Origin: Bryobacterales bacterium
GTDB taxonomy: Bacteria > Acidobacteriota > Terriglobia > Bryobacterales > Bryobacteraceae
Direction: 5' to 3'
NCBI GenBank assembly: GCA_020847975.1
Contig: JADLBD010000018.1
Location: 1-50,264 of the forward strand
DNA length: 50,264 bases
Positions 22,144-30,810 of the stretch are shown here, piece after piece. Positions within the stretch are counted from its first letter, which is position 1. Each line of letters opens with the position of its first letter. The position numbers and the translations under genes were made by a program. A model generated the notes under the pieces. The model worked only from the letters and a program-made list of their open reading frames with translations, was not told where the DNA came from and did no database searches.

Positions 22144-24254
22144 GTGGTTCTCCCTTCGAGGTACCGAATTCCTTCTTCCACTTTATTTGACAGCACTTCC
22201 ATGAACTCCGCAAGGAGGGACTGTTTGTGCCCGGTCTCGGCAGCGAGGACATGATATGGGCTCATGAGCGTGGCGCGCAGCACAAAGAGTCCTTCGTGCT
22301 CGTATTCGGCCGCGGGGATGCCGGCGCGCTCGAGGAGTTCCGCCATCGGTCCCAGCGGATAGCTGGATGGGCGAAAGTGCGTGTGGGAAAGGAAAAAAGG
22401 CTGCGAATAGCTGTACTGGGCCCGTCCGTGTTCGGCATCGATGGTGAAGCGGTCGTAGATCCAGCGGTTGAGCGCGTTGGTGCGGGCGAGGGGTTGCGGA
22501 TGAGTCTCGACGACGACAAAGCAGACGATGTTCGTATCGGGCGGCATCGCGGTTAAGGGGACGAAGCGGTATGCCGGGGATTCGCCGTTGACGCGGCAAG
22601 CTACGTCCCAGTGCACCAAACGCTCGTACAGTTCGCGCGCGGTGAGAAGAGAGGCGCGGAGAATCTCGCCGTAGCCGGAGCGGTCCGGAGGAATCATGCG
22701 GTGGGAGAGCCAGCAGGCAGCCACGGCGGCGCCGGATTTCGAGCCCTCGAGGATGTAGGGGCCCAGCGAGGTGGGCGGGTGGTGATGGTGCGCCTGAACG
22801 TCTTCGTGCGTGGCGTCCGAGATGTAGGGGACTTCCTCGGAGAGGAACTGACGCACAAGATCGTTCCTGAACGCCACCACGCCGCAGGGATAGGGGACGT
22901 AGCCGAGTTTGTGCGGATCCACGGTGATGGATTCGGCCTGCGGGAAAGCGAGGAAGGAGGACTTCACGTCGAGGTAGCCCCAGCGCAGGTGGAGGGTCTT
23001 TTCGTAGCGGCCGCGGGAGATGGTGAGGTTGCGCGAAACAAATTCATTGACATCTGTTTTCGCTGCGTCCTCGCCGGTGAACAGGGAGCGGAGATAGCCT
23101 CCCCACGCGGCATCGACATGGAGCCAGAAGCTCAGTCCCCGCTCGCGCTCGAACTGCTCGCGGAGTTCCACGATGCGGTGGACGGGGTCGACGGCCCCCT
23201 CTTCGGTAGTGCCCGCCACGGCGATGACGCCGAGGGGAAACATGCCGTTGTCGAGGGCGCCGGCGATCTTCCGCTCGAGATCGCGGCAGTCGACGCGGAA
23301 CATGGCGTCCACGTCCACCAGGATGACGTTCTCGCGCCCGATGCCCAGAAGGTCGGCGATTTTGCTGAGGCTGTAGTGGCGTGTTCCGGCGACGAACAGG
23401 GCGGGCGGATGCGAGCCATAGCAGGCGCGCGTGCCGTGATGAGAGATGCTGTACGCGCTGCCGGCGAGGAGCTCACCGGCCTGTTTGCAGCCTTCCGAGC
23501 GGTTGAGCCCGTAATGATGACGAACGGCGTCGATGAAACGCGAGTAAAGATAGACGGCCTGATTAGGCTTGATGCCCAGACAGGCGGATTCCTCGAGCGA
23601 GTCTATCGCATGCCTCTCCTCTGCCCCGCCGTCCGGCAGTCGCAGCGTGAGTGGAATGCCCTCGCGCTTTACGATGTCTCGCACAGCCAGCGGAAAATAG
23701 CGGATATTGCGAGCGAGCCAGAGGGCTTCGAGATTCGCGACGGTGCCGCCCGAGGTGACGTGCGCCCATCCAAACTCTGTTTTCGCGCCGGAAGGGCCGA
23801 CGCTGCGCGGCGGAGGATGGTAGCCGAGCATGCGCAGTATGTCCGCGCCCACGTCGAGTTCCCACTGCACGGTCACCGGAGCGGCTTCCGGGGTGACGTT
23901 GTTGGGGTTGTAAAGCATGCCCGCGAAGTAGCCGAGAATGCTCGGCAGCGTCTGATCGGCGATCATGTGCGCGATGTAGCGCGGGCTGTAAAACGGAAAG
24001 TGCCGCCGGAAGCCGGCGAGCATTTCGGTGATCTGCTGGAAGAGGCTATCGTTCCAGGCTGTCGATTCGCGGCGCAGGCTCTGGGGGATGAGGATTTCGT
24101 CGGAGGGGAAGTAATTCCGGCGCCAATGGAAGTAGTCCTGCAGGATGTAAAGGACCATTTTCTCTTCCCAATCGGCGTTCTCGGCCTTGGGTCCAAGGAA
24201 CCAGGCGGCCAGTTGCCTGGTGCGTTCCCGGTCTTCGTGATGTTGGTCTGACAC
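22134..24254 (-). CDS. PLP-dependent (group II-like) amino-acid decarboxylase
   Basis: A large decarboxylase of 706 residues; group II enzymes are usually 450-550, so it has extra N- and C-terminal parts. Core motifs: VTSGGTVANLEALWLARN (cofactor phosphate side, about 166-183), LGVIAVAGTTEEGAVDP, LHVDAAWGGYL (D381 under the pyridine ring) and ESITVDPHKLGYVPYPCGVVAF with the Schiff-base lysine at 449. Early text such as YIAHMIADQTLPSILGYFAGMLYNPNNVTPEAAPVT matches tyrosine/glutamate decarboxylase-like proteins. Which amino acid is used cannot be read from the sequence. It is the first gene of an operon with the exported TIM-barrel gene. Confidence 0.88.
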   Translation of the reverse strand: MSDQHHEDRERTRQLAAWFLGPKAENADWEEKMVLYILQDYFHWRRNYFPSDEILIPQSLRRESTAWNDSLFQQITEMLAGFRRHFPFYSPRYIAHMIADQTLPSILGYFAGMLYNPNNVTPEAAPVTVQWELDVGADILRMLGYHPPPRSVGPSGAKTEFGWAHVTSGGTVANLEALWLARNIRYFPLAVRDIVKREGIPLTLRLPDGGAEERHAIDSLEESACLGIKPNQAVYLYSRFIDAVRHHYGLNRSEGCKQAGELLAGSAYSISHHGTRACYGSHPPALFVAGTRHYSLSKIADLLGIGRENVILVDVDAMFRVDCRDLERKIAGALDNGMFPLGVIAVAGTTEEGAVDPVHRIVELREQFERERGLSFWLHVDAAWGGYLRSLFTGEDAAKTDVNEFVSRNLTISRGRYEKTLHLRWGYLDVKSSFLAFPQAESITVDPHKLGYVPYPCGVVAFRNDLVRQFLSEEVPYISDATHEDVQAHHHHPPTSLGPYILEGSKSGAAVAACWLSHRMIPPDRSGYGEILRASLLTARELYERLVHWDVACRVNGESPAYRFVPLTAMPPDTNIVCFVVVETHPQPLARTNALNRWIYDRFTIDAEHGRAQYSYSQPFFLSHTHFRPSSYPLGPMAELLERAGIPAAEYEHEGLFVLRATLMSPYHVLAAETGHKQSLLAEFMEVLSNKVEEGIRYLEGRTTCC

Positions 24255-24395
24255 CTGGTTTCAGCATAGCGCCGGCGAAACGGGATGACGGATCAGCGGA
24301 TTCTACTTGGACGGACCCTCGTAGGAAGCCCCCGAGTGTTCTAAGCAATTTGCCTGAGCGTGGGTGGAATCACCGCATGGCATACTGAGGCCAGC

Positions 24396-24878
24396 GTGAT
24401 CGACGTCGCCCTACGATTAGGAATAGCTCTAGCCGCCGGCGCTGTGGTGCGGATGGCCCAGGTGTTCGGGGTGCCGTGGTTCCTGGCGCTGCCTCTGCTT
24501 GGCGTAGTGGGCGGCTTACTCAGCTACCGGTTGCAGGCCTCGCGTATCTTCGTGGTGCTGGCTGTATCGGCGGGGCACTTCTGCGCATACATGGTTACGC
24601 GCCACCCGGATGTGACAGCCCCGGCGGACAACCCTTCGATGTGGCTGTTGTTGGGGAATGCGTTCCAGCTATTCCTGCCGTTTCTCTTTCCGCCATTAGG
24701 ATCCATCATTGCTTTGCAGAAGGAGAAGCGGGAGGCGAAGCAAAAGGCCGAGGCGGAGGAGATCACAGAGGAAAGCCTGCTCCAGAAAGCCACGCTGCCC
24801 GCGGCCCCGGTCTCCGGGTTCACCTATGATCTGGACAACCTCGACTGGGAAGAGCCGCGTACGGAAAATCAGCGATAG
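24396..24878 (+). CDS. Four-helix membrane protein, unknown
   Basis: A 160-residue protein with four predicted membrane segments (VALRLGIALAAGAVVRMA, FLALPLLGVVGGLLSY, FVVLAVSAGHFCAYMV, LLLGNAFQLFLPFLFPPLGSII). A charged cytoplasmic tail follows (KEKREAKQKAEAEEITEES) and ends in an acidic stretch. I do not recognise the family. A GTG start at 24396 preceded by GAGG is preferred to an upstream GTG at 24360, which adds only 12 unconvincing residues. No partners are on the same strand; the PLP-decarboxylase gene is divergent. Confidence 0.62.
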   Translation: MIDVALRLGIALAAGAVVRMAQVFGVPWFLALPLLGVVGGLLSYRLQASRIFVVLAVSAGHFCAYMVTRHPDVTAPADNPSMWLLLGNAFQLFLPFLFPPLGSIIALQKEKREAKQKAEAEEITEESLLQKATLPAAPVSGFTYDLDNLDWEEPRTENQR

Positions 24879-25000
24879 CGGCGCTGGTTACATGCATTCG
24901 GAGATTCTCTCACTGATCGCGCAAGCCCTCAGCTTGCAAGCCGGTTTGGCTGGTTGAAAACTGAAAGCCTGATGGCTGAAGTAATTCCGCATGCGCGCAC

Positions 25001-26203
25001 TCAGGCGACGATGCCCGAGATATCGATGAGGTAGATCTGACGGCCTCCCTGATGCGGTGAGTCGATGGTGACCAGACGGCCATTCGGGCTGAAGCGGGGA
25101 TGATTGTCGCATCGCCACTCTCCGGCATACTCCTTCGGCGATAGGAAATGGCCAAGCGGCGTCTTCCGGCCGGTGGTGGTATCGAAAAGATAGGGATGCT
25201 GGAGGCGGTTGCGGTCGGGATAGGTGTCGTTCAGCACCCAGCGCTGGCCCGGCAGATAGGTATTATGCCCGTTTTCGGTCATGACTTCGGGGCCCATCAC
25301 CTCAACGCGCTCCGACTTGTCTTCATACAGGTAGAACTTGTCACCGTGAGAGGGATGCCGGGCCCAAGCCATGATGTGCTTCGGGTCGCGCCAGATGAAG
25401 TGAGAGGTGTAGCCGTAGGGATCCACCACGTAGAGGTCCGTACCGTCAGGCTTCGCGGTGAACATGCGCGTGTTGCCGTATTCGGGATGGGAGTCGACGG
25501 TGCGGCGGTGGAGGAAGATGAAGCGTGATCCGTCGGGTGAGACCAGCAGATGGTTGATACGGTGTTTGTATCCGGTCCAATCGCCGATCTTGTAAGGCAC
25601 TTTCGCCACCTCCGCGTAGGAGAGGATGAGCTTGCGGCTGCCGGTTTTCAGATCCATCCACCAGATGCCTGTTTGTTCAGGGGCCAGGACGTCCTTGTAT
25701 CTGTCGGGCACCCCCACATAGCCGTAGCCGGGGCGCGTGTCGGCGAGGCGGCTGAAATCGGTGGCGACCGCCCATTTCGCATCTGGGCTTAGCGCGTAAA
25801 TGGGACCGGGGAGCGTGCGCGATTTTCCGGTGTGCACGTTGAGGACGCGCGAGACGTAGTGATCGCCTTCCTGGTCATTGAAAATGACTTCGTTCGCCGA
25901 TCCGGGAAGCCATTGCAGCATGCAGCCCTGCTGCCAGCACCAGGCTTTAGTGCGGGCGATTTCGCGCCAGCGGTCGCCATCCTGAAGATCGATGATACCG
26001 AGGCGAATCTCGTCGTCAGGGCGTGGCGAACGGTGTTCGAAGTCCACCTCCATGCCGAGCACGTAGCGCGACGTAGGGTCGAACTGGAGTTTGTCGTAAT
26101 AGCCGAACCAGTGGAACTTCGGGCCTTTGGTAATGGCGCGGACCGGGGGCAACTTCTCCCCGGGAGCGAGCAACGAAGCGAGCAGGGTCCGGCGTGTCAG
26201 CAT
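25001..26203 (-). CDS. Exported beta-propeller protein, PD40/oligogalacturonide-lyase-like
   Basis: A 400-residue protein with a short Tat/Sec-like start (LTRRTLLASLLAPGE) and repeated propeller blades. Examples are FHWFGYYDKLQFDPTSRYVLGMEVDFEH, GCMLQWLPGSANEVIFND, NHLLVSPDGSRFIFLHRRT, DGTDLYVVDPYGYTSHFIWRDPKHIMAWA and NHPRFSPNGRLVTIDS. WY-x-K, SHFIW and the DNHPRFSPNGR box recall oligogalacturonate lyase and related PD40 proteins. The enzyme function is not certain and the catalytic His/metal residues cannot be assigned with confidence. The ATG at 26203 is preferred to a GTG three codons earlier. It stands alone, divergent from thiG. Confidence 0.72.
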   Translation of the reverse strand: MLTRRTLLASLLAPGEKLPPVRAITKGPKFHWFGYYDKLQFDPTSRYVLGMEVDFEHRSPRPDDEIRLGIIDLQDGDRWREIARTKAWCWQQGCMLQWLPGSANEVIFNDQEGDHYVSRVLNVHTGKSRTLPGPIYALSPDAKWAVATDFSRLADTRPGYGYVGVPDRYKDVLAPEQTGIWWMDLKTGSRKLILSYAEVAKVPYKIGDWTGYKHRINHLLVSPDGSRFIFLHRRTVDSHPEYGNTRMFTAKPDGTDLYVVDPYGYTSHFIWRDPKHIMAWARHPSHGDKFYLYEDKSERVEVMGPEVMTENGHNTYLPGQRWVLNDTYPDRNRLQHPYLFDTTTGRKTPLGHFLSPKEYAGEWRCDNHPRFSPNGRLVTIDSPHQGGRQIYLIDISGIVA

Positions 26204-26303
26204 CGTGACCACAGAGAATTTCCTATTTACCCACCGACGCCCGCCATTATATAGGAGCGGGGCCGCGCTGCTGGGGCAGGCGGCGCTACCCTACAATTGA
26301 ACT

Positions 26304-27083
26304 ATGCCAGCAGATCGCATTGTCATTGCCGGACGGGAGTTCCGTTCGCGCCTGTTCGTCGGCACCGGAAAGTACCGCAGCAACCAGGAAATGGCGCGCT
26401 GCCACGAGGCTTCGGGCGCCGAAGTGGTGACGGTAGCCGTACGCCGCGTCAATGTCACGGACCGCTCGAAGGGGTCGTTGCTCGATCACATCGACCCGAA
26501 GAAATATTTTCTGCTGCCGAACACGGCAGGCTGCTACACGGCGCTCGAGGCCATCCGGACCGCGCGGCTTGCGCGCGAGGTGGGCTTGTCGGATTGGGTG
26601 AAGCTCGAGGTGATTGGAGACGAGCGCACGCTGTTCCCCGATAACGAAGGATTGCTCGAGGCGACGCGCGTGTTGGTGAAGGAAGGCTTCACGGTCTTGC
26701 CTTATACGAACGACGACCTTGTGAACGCACGCAAGCTGATTGATGCGGGGGCGGCGGCGGTAATGCCGCTGGCAGCGCCCATCGGATCGGGATTGGGCAT
26801 TCAGAACGAGAACAATCTGCGGATTATTCGGGAAATGATTACCAGCGTGCCGCTGATTGTCGACGCCGGCGTGGGGACAGCCTCCGATGTGGCGCGCGCG
26901 ATGGAATTAGGGTTCGATGGAGTGCTGCTCAACACGGCTATCGCCGCGGCCGAGGACGCGGTCAGCATGGCGGAAGCGATGAAGTTGGGAGTGCAGGCGG
27001 GACGGTTGGCGTACCTGGCGGGGCGCATGCCCAAGAAGATGTACGCGACGGCAAGCAGCCCGCTTGAAGGCGTCGTCCGGTAA
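26304..27083 (+). CDS. thiG: Thiazole synthase ThiG
   Basis: Forms the thiazole phosphate moiety of thiamine from deoxyxylulose 5-phosphate, dehydroglycine or iminoglycine, and the ThiS thiocarboxylate. The 259-residue protein is full length: [18 protein letters not shown] at the start, [21 protein letters not shown], and the Schiff-base lysine K100 in [37 protein letters not shown] and [30 protein letters not shown] bind phosphate. RVNVTD is in place of the usual RR-x-N. No thiS, thiF, thiE or thiC lies beside it. Its end is only three bases from the convergent FtsK-nuclease gene. Confidence 0.96.
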   Translation: MPADRIVIAGREFRSRLFVGTGKYRSNQEMARCHEASGAEVVTVAVRRVNVTDRSKGSLLDHIDPKKYFLLPNTAGCYTALEAIRTARLAREVGLSDWVKLEVIGDERTLFPDNEGLLEATRVLVKEGFTVLPYTNDDLVNARKLIDAGAAAVMPLAAPIGSGLGIQNENNLRIIREMITSVPLIVDAGVGTASDVARAMELGFDGVLLNTAIAAAEDAVSMAEAMKLGVQAGRLAYLAGRMPKKMYATASSPLEGVVR

Positions 27084-27086
27084 GGG

Positions 27087-28955
27087 TTATTGGAAAATTT
27101 CGTTGCGGTCCGCTTCTTCGAGAAACGGGGATTGCAGCCGCACGAGGGCTCCGTTTGAAGTGAAGAGCAGATCTCCGCGGCCGAGGAGATTCTCGGCTCC
27201 GTTCTGATCGAGGATGATGCGGGATTCCAGGGAATCGGTGACGCGCAGCGCCACGCGGCAGGGGAGGTTCGCCTTGAGGATGCCGCTGACCACCTGACGG
27301 CTGGGGCGCTGGGTGGCGAGAACAAGATGGATGCCGGCGGCGCGGGCCTTTTGGCCAAGGCGGTTGACGGCGCTTTCGATCTCCTCCCGCAGTTTCCTGT
27401 TGCCGAGCAGGAGGTCTGCAAACTCGTCGCAAACGCAGACGATGCGCGGGAGCCATTCCACGCTTTTCTGGTGATAGTCGGAGAGATCATCGGCGCGCGC
27501 CTGCTCGAACAGTGAATAACGGCGCTCCATTTCCTGAACCATCTCCTCGAGGATGGGAACGACGGAGTCCTGCGGCGGGCAGAGGAACGCGCCCGGGCTC
27601 CACAGGAACGGGGATTGTCTCAGTTCCGGAAACGCGTTTCGTTTGGGATCGATCAGGACGAGGCGCAGCGTTTCCGGGGTGTTGGTGATGAGGAGGCTCG
27701 CCAGGGCGACGCGCAGCCATTCGGTTTTGCCGCTCCCGGCGACGCCCGCCACCAGGACATGGGTTTGTTCGGGTGTGGAGAAATCGGCGAAGACCGGGGT
27801 GCCGTTGAGGTCGATGCCGGCAAGGGCGCGGGAACTGCCGGCGTCGCGGGCGGACTCGGGGAGCGAAGGGCGGACGTGGCCGAAGGGGACAAACTCCCGC
27901 GACGGGCGCTGGACATCGACGGCAATGCGGCCTTCCACCGCGTGAATGAGGGGAGCGCGGCCCAGATGCAGGCGAACTTGCAGATTCAGGCCCTGCTTCA
28001 TCACCTTGCCGGCGGTGACACGGCGGGCGGGTTCCACAAAGTAGCGGGCGAAGGCCGGGCCGACGAGTGGTTCGTCGAGGACACGCACGTCGGCCCCGAA
28101 CTCGTGAAATGCCTCGGCCAGGCGGCGTCCAAGGGCGATCTCCTCAGGTCCCGCGGGCCGCGGCCACAGCAGGGAGGCGTCCACGCGAGGTTCCGGAGCC
28201 TCCGCTCCCGGAATGACGCCCGCAAGGGCGCCGATCAGCCGGATGAGTTGCGGCCGGACACTGGCGGCCAATTCCGGGGAAATCATGGTTTCCTCGATTT
28301 CGCCGGCAGGTCCGAACCGGACCAGAGCCACGGCGGGTTTTTCGACGCCCTTGAGACTCGAGGCAAGCATCTCGGCATAGAGGCACGCCTGGAGCAGGTC
28401 GGCCTCCGCATGGCCGGAACCCAGTTTGAACTCGACTACGCACCACTTCCCCGCGGAGGCGCGGATGAGCTGGTCGGCGCGCCCTTTGACCGCGACAGGC
28501 GCCCTCCAGCCCTGCTCCTGGAAGCGTGCGGAAAGTTCCACTTCCGCCTGGAAGAGGCCCGTGTTCCCAACCCAGATTTCGCGCAGCGGATCGTACTCGA
28601 TGGCTTTGGCCTCGCGCGCGGTTTCCACCAGTTGGGCGAACCAGGCGGCATAGGCTTGTACAGCCTTCCACAGCCCCAGCACATCCCCGCCGGCGCCCTG
28701 TAAGAGACCTTGCTGCAGGGACAGTTCGTAGCCGAGCGCAAGGTCGTACAATTCTCGAGCCAGGTGTACGGTAGTCCCGTTGGCAAGCGTGCGTTCCCAA
28801 TGTGCGGGATGGCCCGGATCGAGAAGACTCGAGGCGGCATGATGAAAAAGCCGCCCCAGGATCGCGCCGCATGGTCCCGCCGGCTGCTGCCTGTCCTGGG
28901 CGCGGTAGATGGCCTGCCGCGCCTGGCTGACGGTGAGCAGCACGGGCTCAGGCAT
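27087..28955 (-). CDS. RecB-like PD-(D/E)XK nuclease fused to FtsK-type DNA translocase
   Basis: A 622-residue fusion. N-terminal nuclease: motif GAILGRLFHHA (30-40, the RecB/AddB His), D161 in GRADQL, E175-x-K177 in WCVVEFKLG, and Q189xxxY193 in LLQACLYAEM, the full RecB-type set. C-terminal FtsK motor (about 285-615): ARYFVEPARRVTAGK, VEGRIAVDVQRPSREFVPFG, Walker A VAGVAGSGKTE (402-412), LIDPKRN, Walker B VCVCDEFADLL (507-517), GQKARAAGIHLVLATQRPS and GRGDLLF. There are no membrane helices and no DNA-reading gamma domain, so it is not the cell-division FtsK. The start at 28955 overlaps the AAA+ gene stop by eight bases; an extension to 29051 only shadows that gene. Likely a DNA-pumping nuclease. 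Confidence 0.85.
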   Translation of the reverse strand: MPEPVLLTVSQARQAIYRAQDRQQPAGPCGAILGRLFHHAASSLLDPGHPAHWERTLANGTTVHLARELYDLALGYELSLQQGLLQGAGGDVLGLWKAVQAYAAWFAQLVETAREAKAIEYDPLREIWVGNTGLFQAEVELSARFQEQGWRAPVAVKGRADQLIRASAGKWCVVEFKLGSGHAEADLLQACLYAEMLASSLKGVEKPAVALVRFGPAGEIEETMISPELAASVRPQLIRLIGALAGVIPGAEAPEPRVDASLLWPRPAGPEEIALGRRLAEAFHEFGADVRVLDEPLVGPAFARYFVEPARRVTAGKVMKQGLNLQVRLHLGRAPLIHAVEGRIAVDVQRPSREFVPFGHVRPSLPESARDAGSSRALAGIDLNGTPVFADFSTPEQTHVLVAGVAGSGKTEWLRVALASLLITNTPETLRLVLIDPKRNAFPELRQSPFLWSPGAFLCPPQDSVVPILEEMVQEMERRYSLFEQARADDLSDYHQKSVEWLPRIVCVCDEFADLLLGNRKLREEIESAVNRLGQKARAAGIHLVLATQRPSRQVVSGILKANLPCRVALRVTDSLESRIILDQNGAENLLGRGDLLFTSNGALVRLQSPFLEEADRNEIFQ

Positions 28956-30810
28956 AAGCAACACGATCCGCAGCAGGCGCCGCCATGATGTGATAGAGGA
29001 CAGAAGGCGGGCCGGCCAGTAGCCCCACCTGCCGCGGATTCGTACGCGCATAGTTTTCCACCTGGTCCAGCGTCCAGCCTAACTTGTTTGCCGCCTCCTG
29101 TGCGGCAATGATCTTGGCTTCCTGCAACAATTCGACGAGCGCGTCGCCTTCGGCGGGAGTGGAGCCGGCGACAAATGAATCGAGCATCTCACGGACGCCG
29201 CCGGGCAGGTTGCCGGCGAGCCAATCGCGGACGCGTTTGGCTTCCACAGGCTCGCCGCGCAGGCTGAGATCACCGGAGGTTGCTTCGGAGAGAATTCGCT
29301 TCATGGCGTCGATGGCGGCCACCACCTCGGGCTGCGGACGGACGAGACGCGCGCCCTTGTTCTGGAGGTCCTTCAAGAGCTGATTGGTCATGCGCGCCTT
29401 CGAGGAGATGGGCAGGCGCGGGTCGCGCACAAGACAAAGGCGCTTGAGTGCGGCCTCATCGAGCGACCGCGCAAGTCTTCGCAGGCGCGCGGCAAGGCTG
29501 TTCATGTTGCGTTGGTTGCACAGGGCCAGCAGGACCGGGCCCAGCGGAGAAGCGGCCTCGAAATCAATATGCTTTCCAGCAGCGGCCGTGATGCGATAGC
29601 CGGCGAGGCCGGCGATTTCGCCCAGGGCGCGCGCCAGCACCTCGTCGCTTTGGGAGGGGTCCGCGGCCGCTTCGGAGGCATCCCAATATTGCTCGAAGCG
29701 CTTGCCGCAAAACTCATCGAACGGACCGGAGTCCGGTTCCGGCAAACCGCGCCAGGCGGCAAAGAGATGGCGCGCCTCGTGAATGAGCTTGCGCGCCGTG
29801 CAGCGGCCGTGATTGGCGGTGAAAATCCGCTGCAGGTCTTCGGGGTTGAGCGGCGCAACTCCGCCGCGCGTGCGATAGGGGAGCAGATCCTCAACCGCTT
29901 CCAGCCGCGCCTCCACCAACTTCAGGCCTTGCGGCCAGTCGAGCGGCTTGAGGTCCGCTATGGACTTGGTGATGCGGCGATAGTCCGAGGCCATCGACTG
30001 CCGCTCGAGCTCGGGGAGGAATGTGCTGAGAATGGAGAGGATCACCAGCGTGTTGCGGGTCTCATCCACAAGCGTCGCTCCCATTTTCGCGAACGGGCCA
30101 TAGCTATTGGCGGTTGCCGACAGGCTGAGCGCTTCCAACTGGTCAAAGCACAACACGACGGGTTCGGGAGCGCAGATGCGGATCATCGCGAGAACGAATT
30201 GGCGGGCGGCGGCCTCGCCGGAGTCCTCATCGAGGCTTTCCGTGATCTGGCCGGAAAGCTTCATTTCCTCGAGATCCGCTTCCGGAAGACTCTCGCCCTT
30301 GAACCAGGCGCGGCAAAGGCGGCGGTGGCGGCCGGCGGCGTAGTGCTCGCATACTTTCGTCAGATCCAGAGAGGCGTCGGGAATGGCAGCCTCATCGAAA
30401 GCGAGGGTCAGGTTCCCGTGTCCCTGCTGCCGGGCGAAGCGCTGGAGGATGATGTCGAGCGGGGCAATGCTGTCGGCGGGCTTTTCGAGCATTCCCTCGG
30501 CGAACTTTCGCTGTAAGTGACGCCATACCTGGCTGGGGGCAGTCTCCATGCGGACGGCGATGAAGAGCGCGGGCCGTACTACCTGATCGCTGAGCCAGCG
30601 GCGGAAACGGCTGAGAAGGTGCGTTTTGCCGCAGCCGGACTGGCCATGGAAAAGAACGCTGCGCGATTCCGAGCCGGTGCGGGCGTACTCGCGGCAGCAG
30701 CATTCGAACGCGTCCCGGTGGATCTCCGGCACGTCGATGACAACCGGTTGGGCGGGGTTGGTAACCACGTCCGAATCGAAGGGATTGATGATGAGGTTAG
30801 CCGATTCCAT
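28948..30810 (-). CDS. AAA+/P-loop ATPase of the nuclease-FtsK operon
   Basis: A 620-residue ATPase, not assigned to a named family. Walker A GQSGCGKT is at 56-63 (preceded by SVLFHG). Walker B is PVVLCFDQLEAL (218-229), with Gln following the Asp where DE is usual and a Glu two residues later. TLVILSILSTFLPELERQ acts as the sensor-1 strand. NHGRCTARKLIHEARHLFAAWRG (about 370) is like the lid/sensor-2 of Orc/Cdc6- or STAND-like ATPases. A long helical C-terminal half follows. The start at 30810 overlaps the upstream gene by 14 bases. By analogy with ATPase partners of defence systems (BREX, Dnd-type), it may load or gate the nuclease-translocase (inference). Confidence 0.75.
   Translation of the reverse strand: MESANLIINPFDSDVVTNPAQPVVIDVPEIHRDAFECCCREYARTGSESRSVLFHGQSGCGKTHLLSRFRRWLSDQVVRPALFIAVRMETAPSQVWRHLQRKFAEGMLEKPADSIAPLDIILQRFARQQGHGNLTLAFDEAAIPDASLDLTKVCEHYAAGRHRRLCRAWFKGESLPEADLEEMKLSGQITESLDEDSGEAAARQFVLAMIRICAPEPVVLCFDQLEALSLSATANSYGPFAKMGATLVDETRNTLVILSILSTFLPELERQSMASDYRRITKSIADLKPLDWPQGLKLVEARLEAVEDLLPYRTRGGVAPLNPEDLQRIFTANHGRCTARKLIHEARHLFAAWRGLPEPDSGPFDEFCGKRFEQYWDASEAAADPSQSDEVLARALGEIAGLAGYRITAAAGKHIDFEAASPLGPVLLALCNQRNMNSLAARLRRLARSLDEAALKRLCLVRDPRLPISSKARMTNQLLKDLQNKGARLVRPQPEVVAAIDAMKRILSEATSGDLSLRGEPVEAKRVRDWLAGNLPGGVREMLDSFVAGSTPAEGDALVELLQEAKIIAAQEAANKLGWTLDQVENYARTNPRQVGLLAGPPSVLYHIMAAPAADRVAYA

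Noticed and set aside
28956..29051. N-terminal extension of the nuclease-FtsK protein
   Set aside because: The added 32 residues lie wholly inside the end of the AAA+ gene and do not look like a domain start; ATG at 28955 with an eight-base overlap is simpler.
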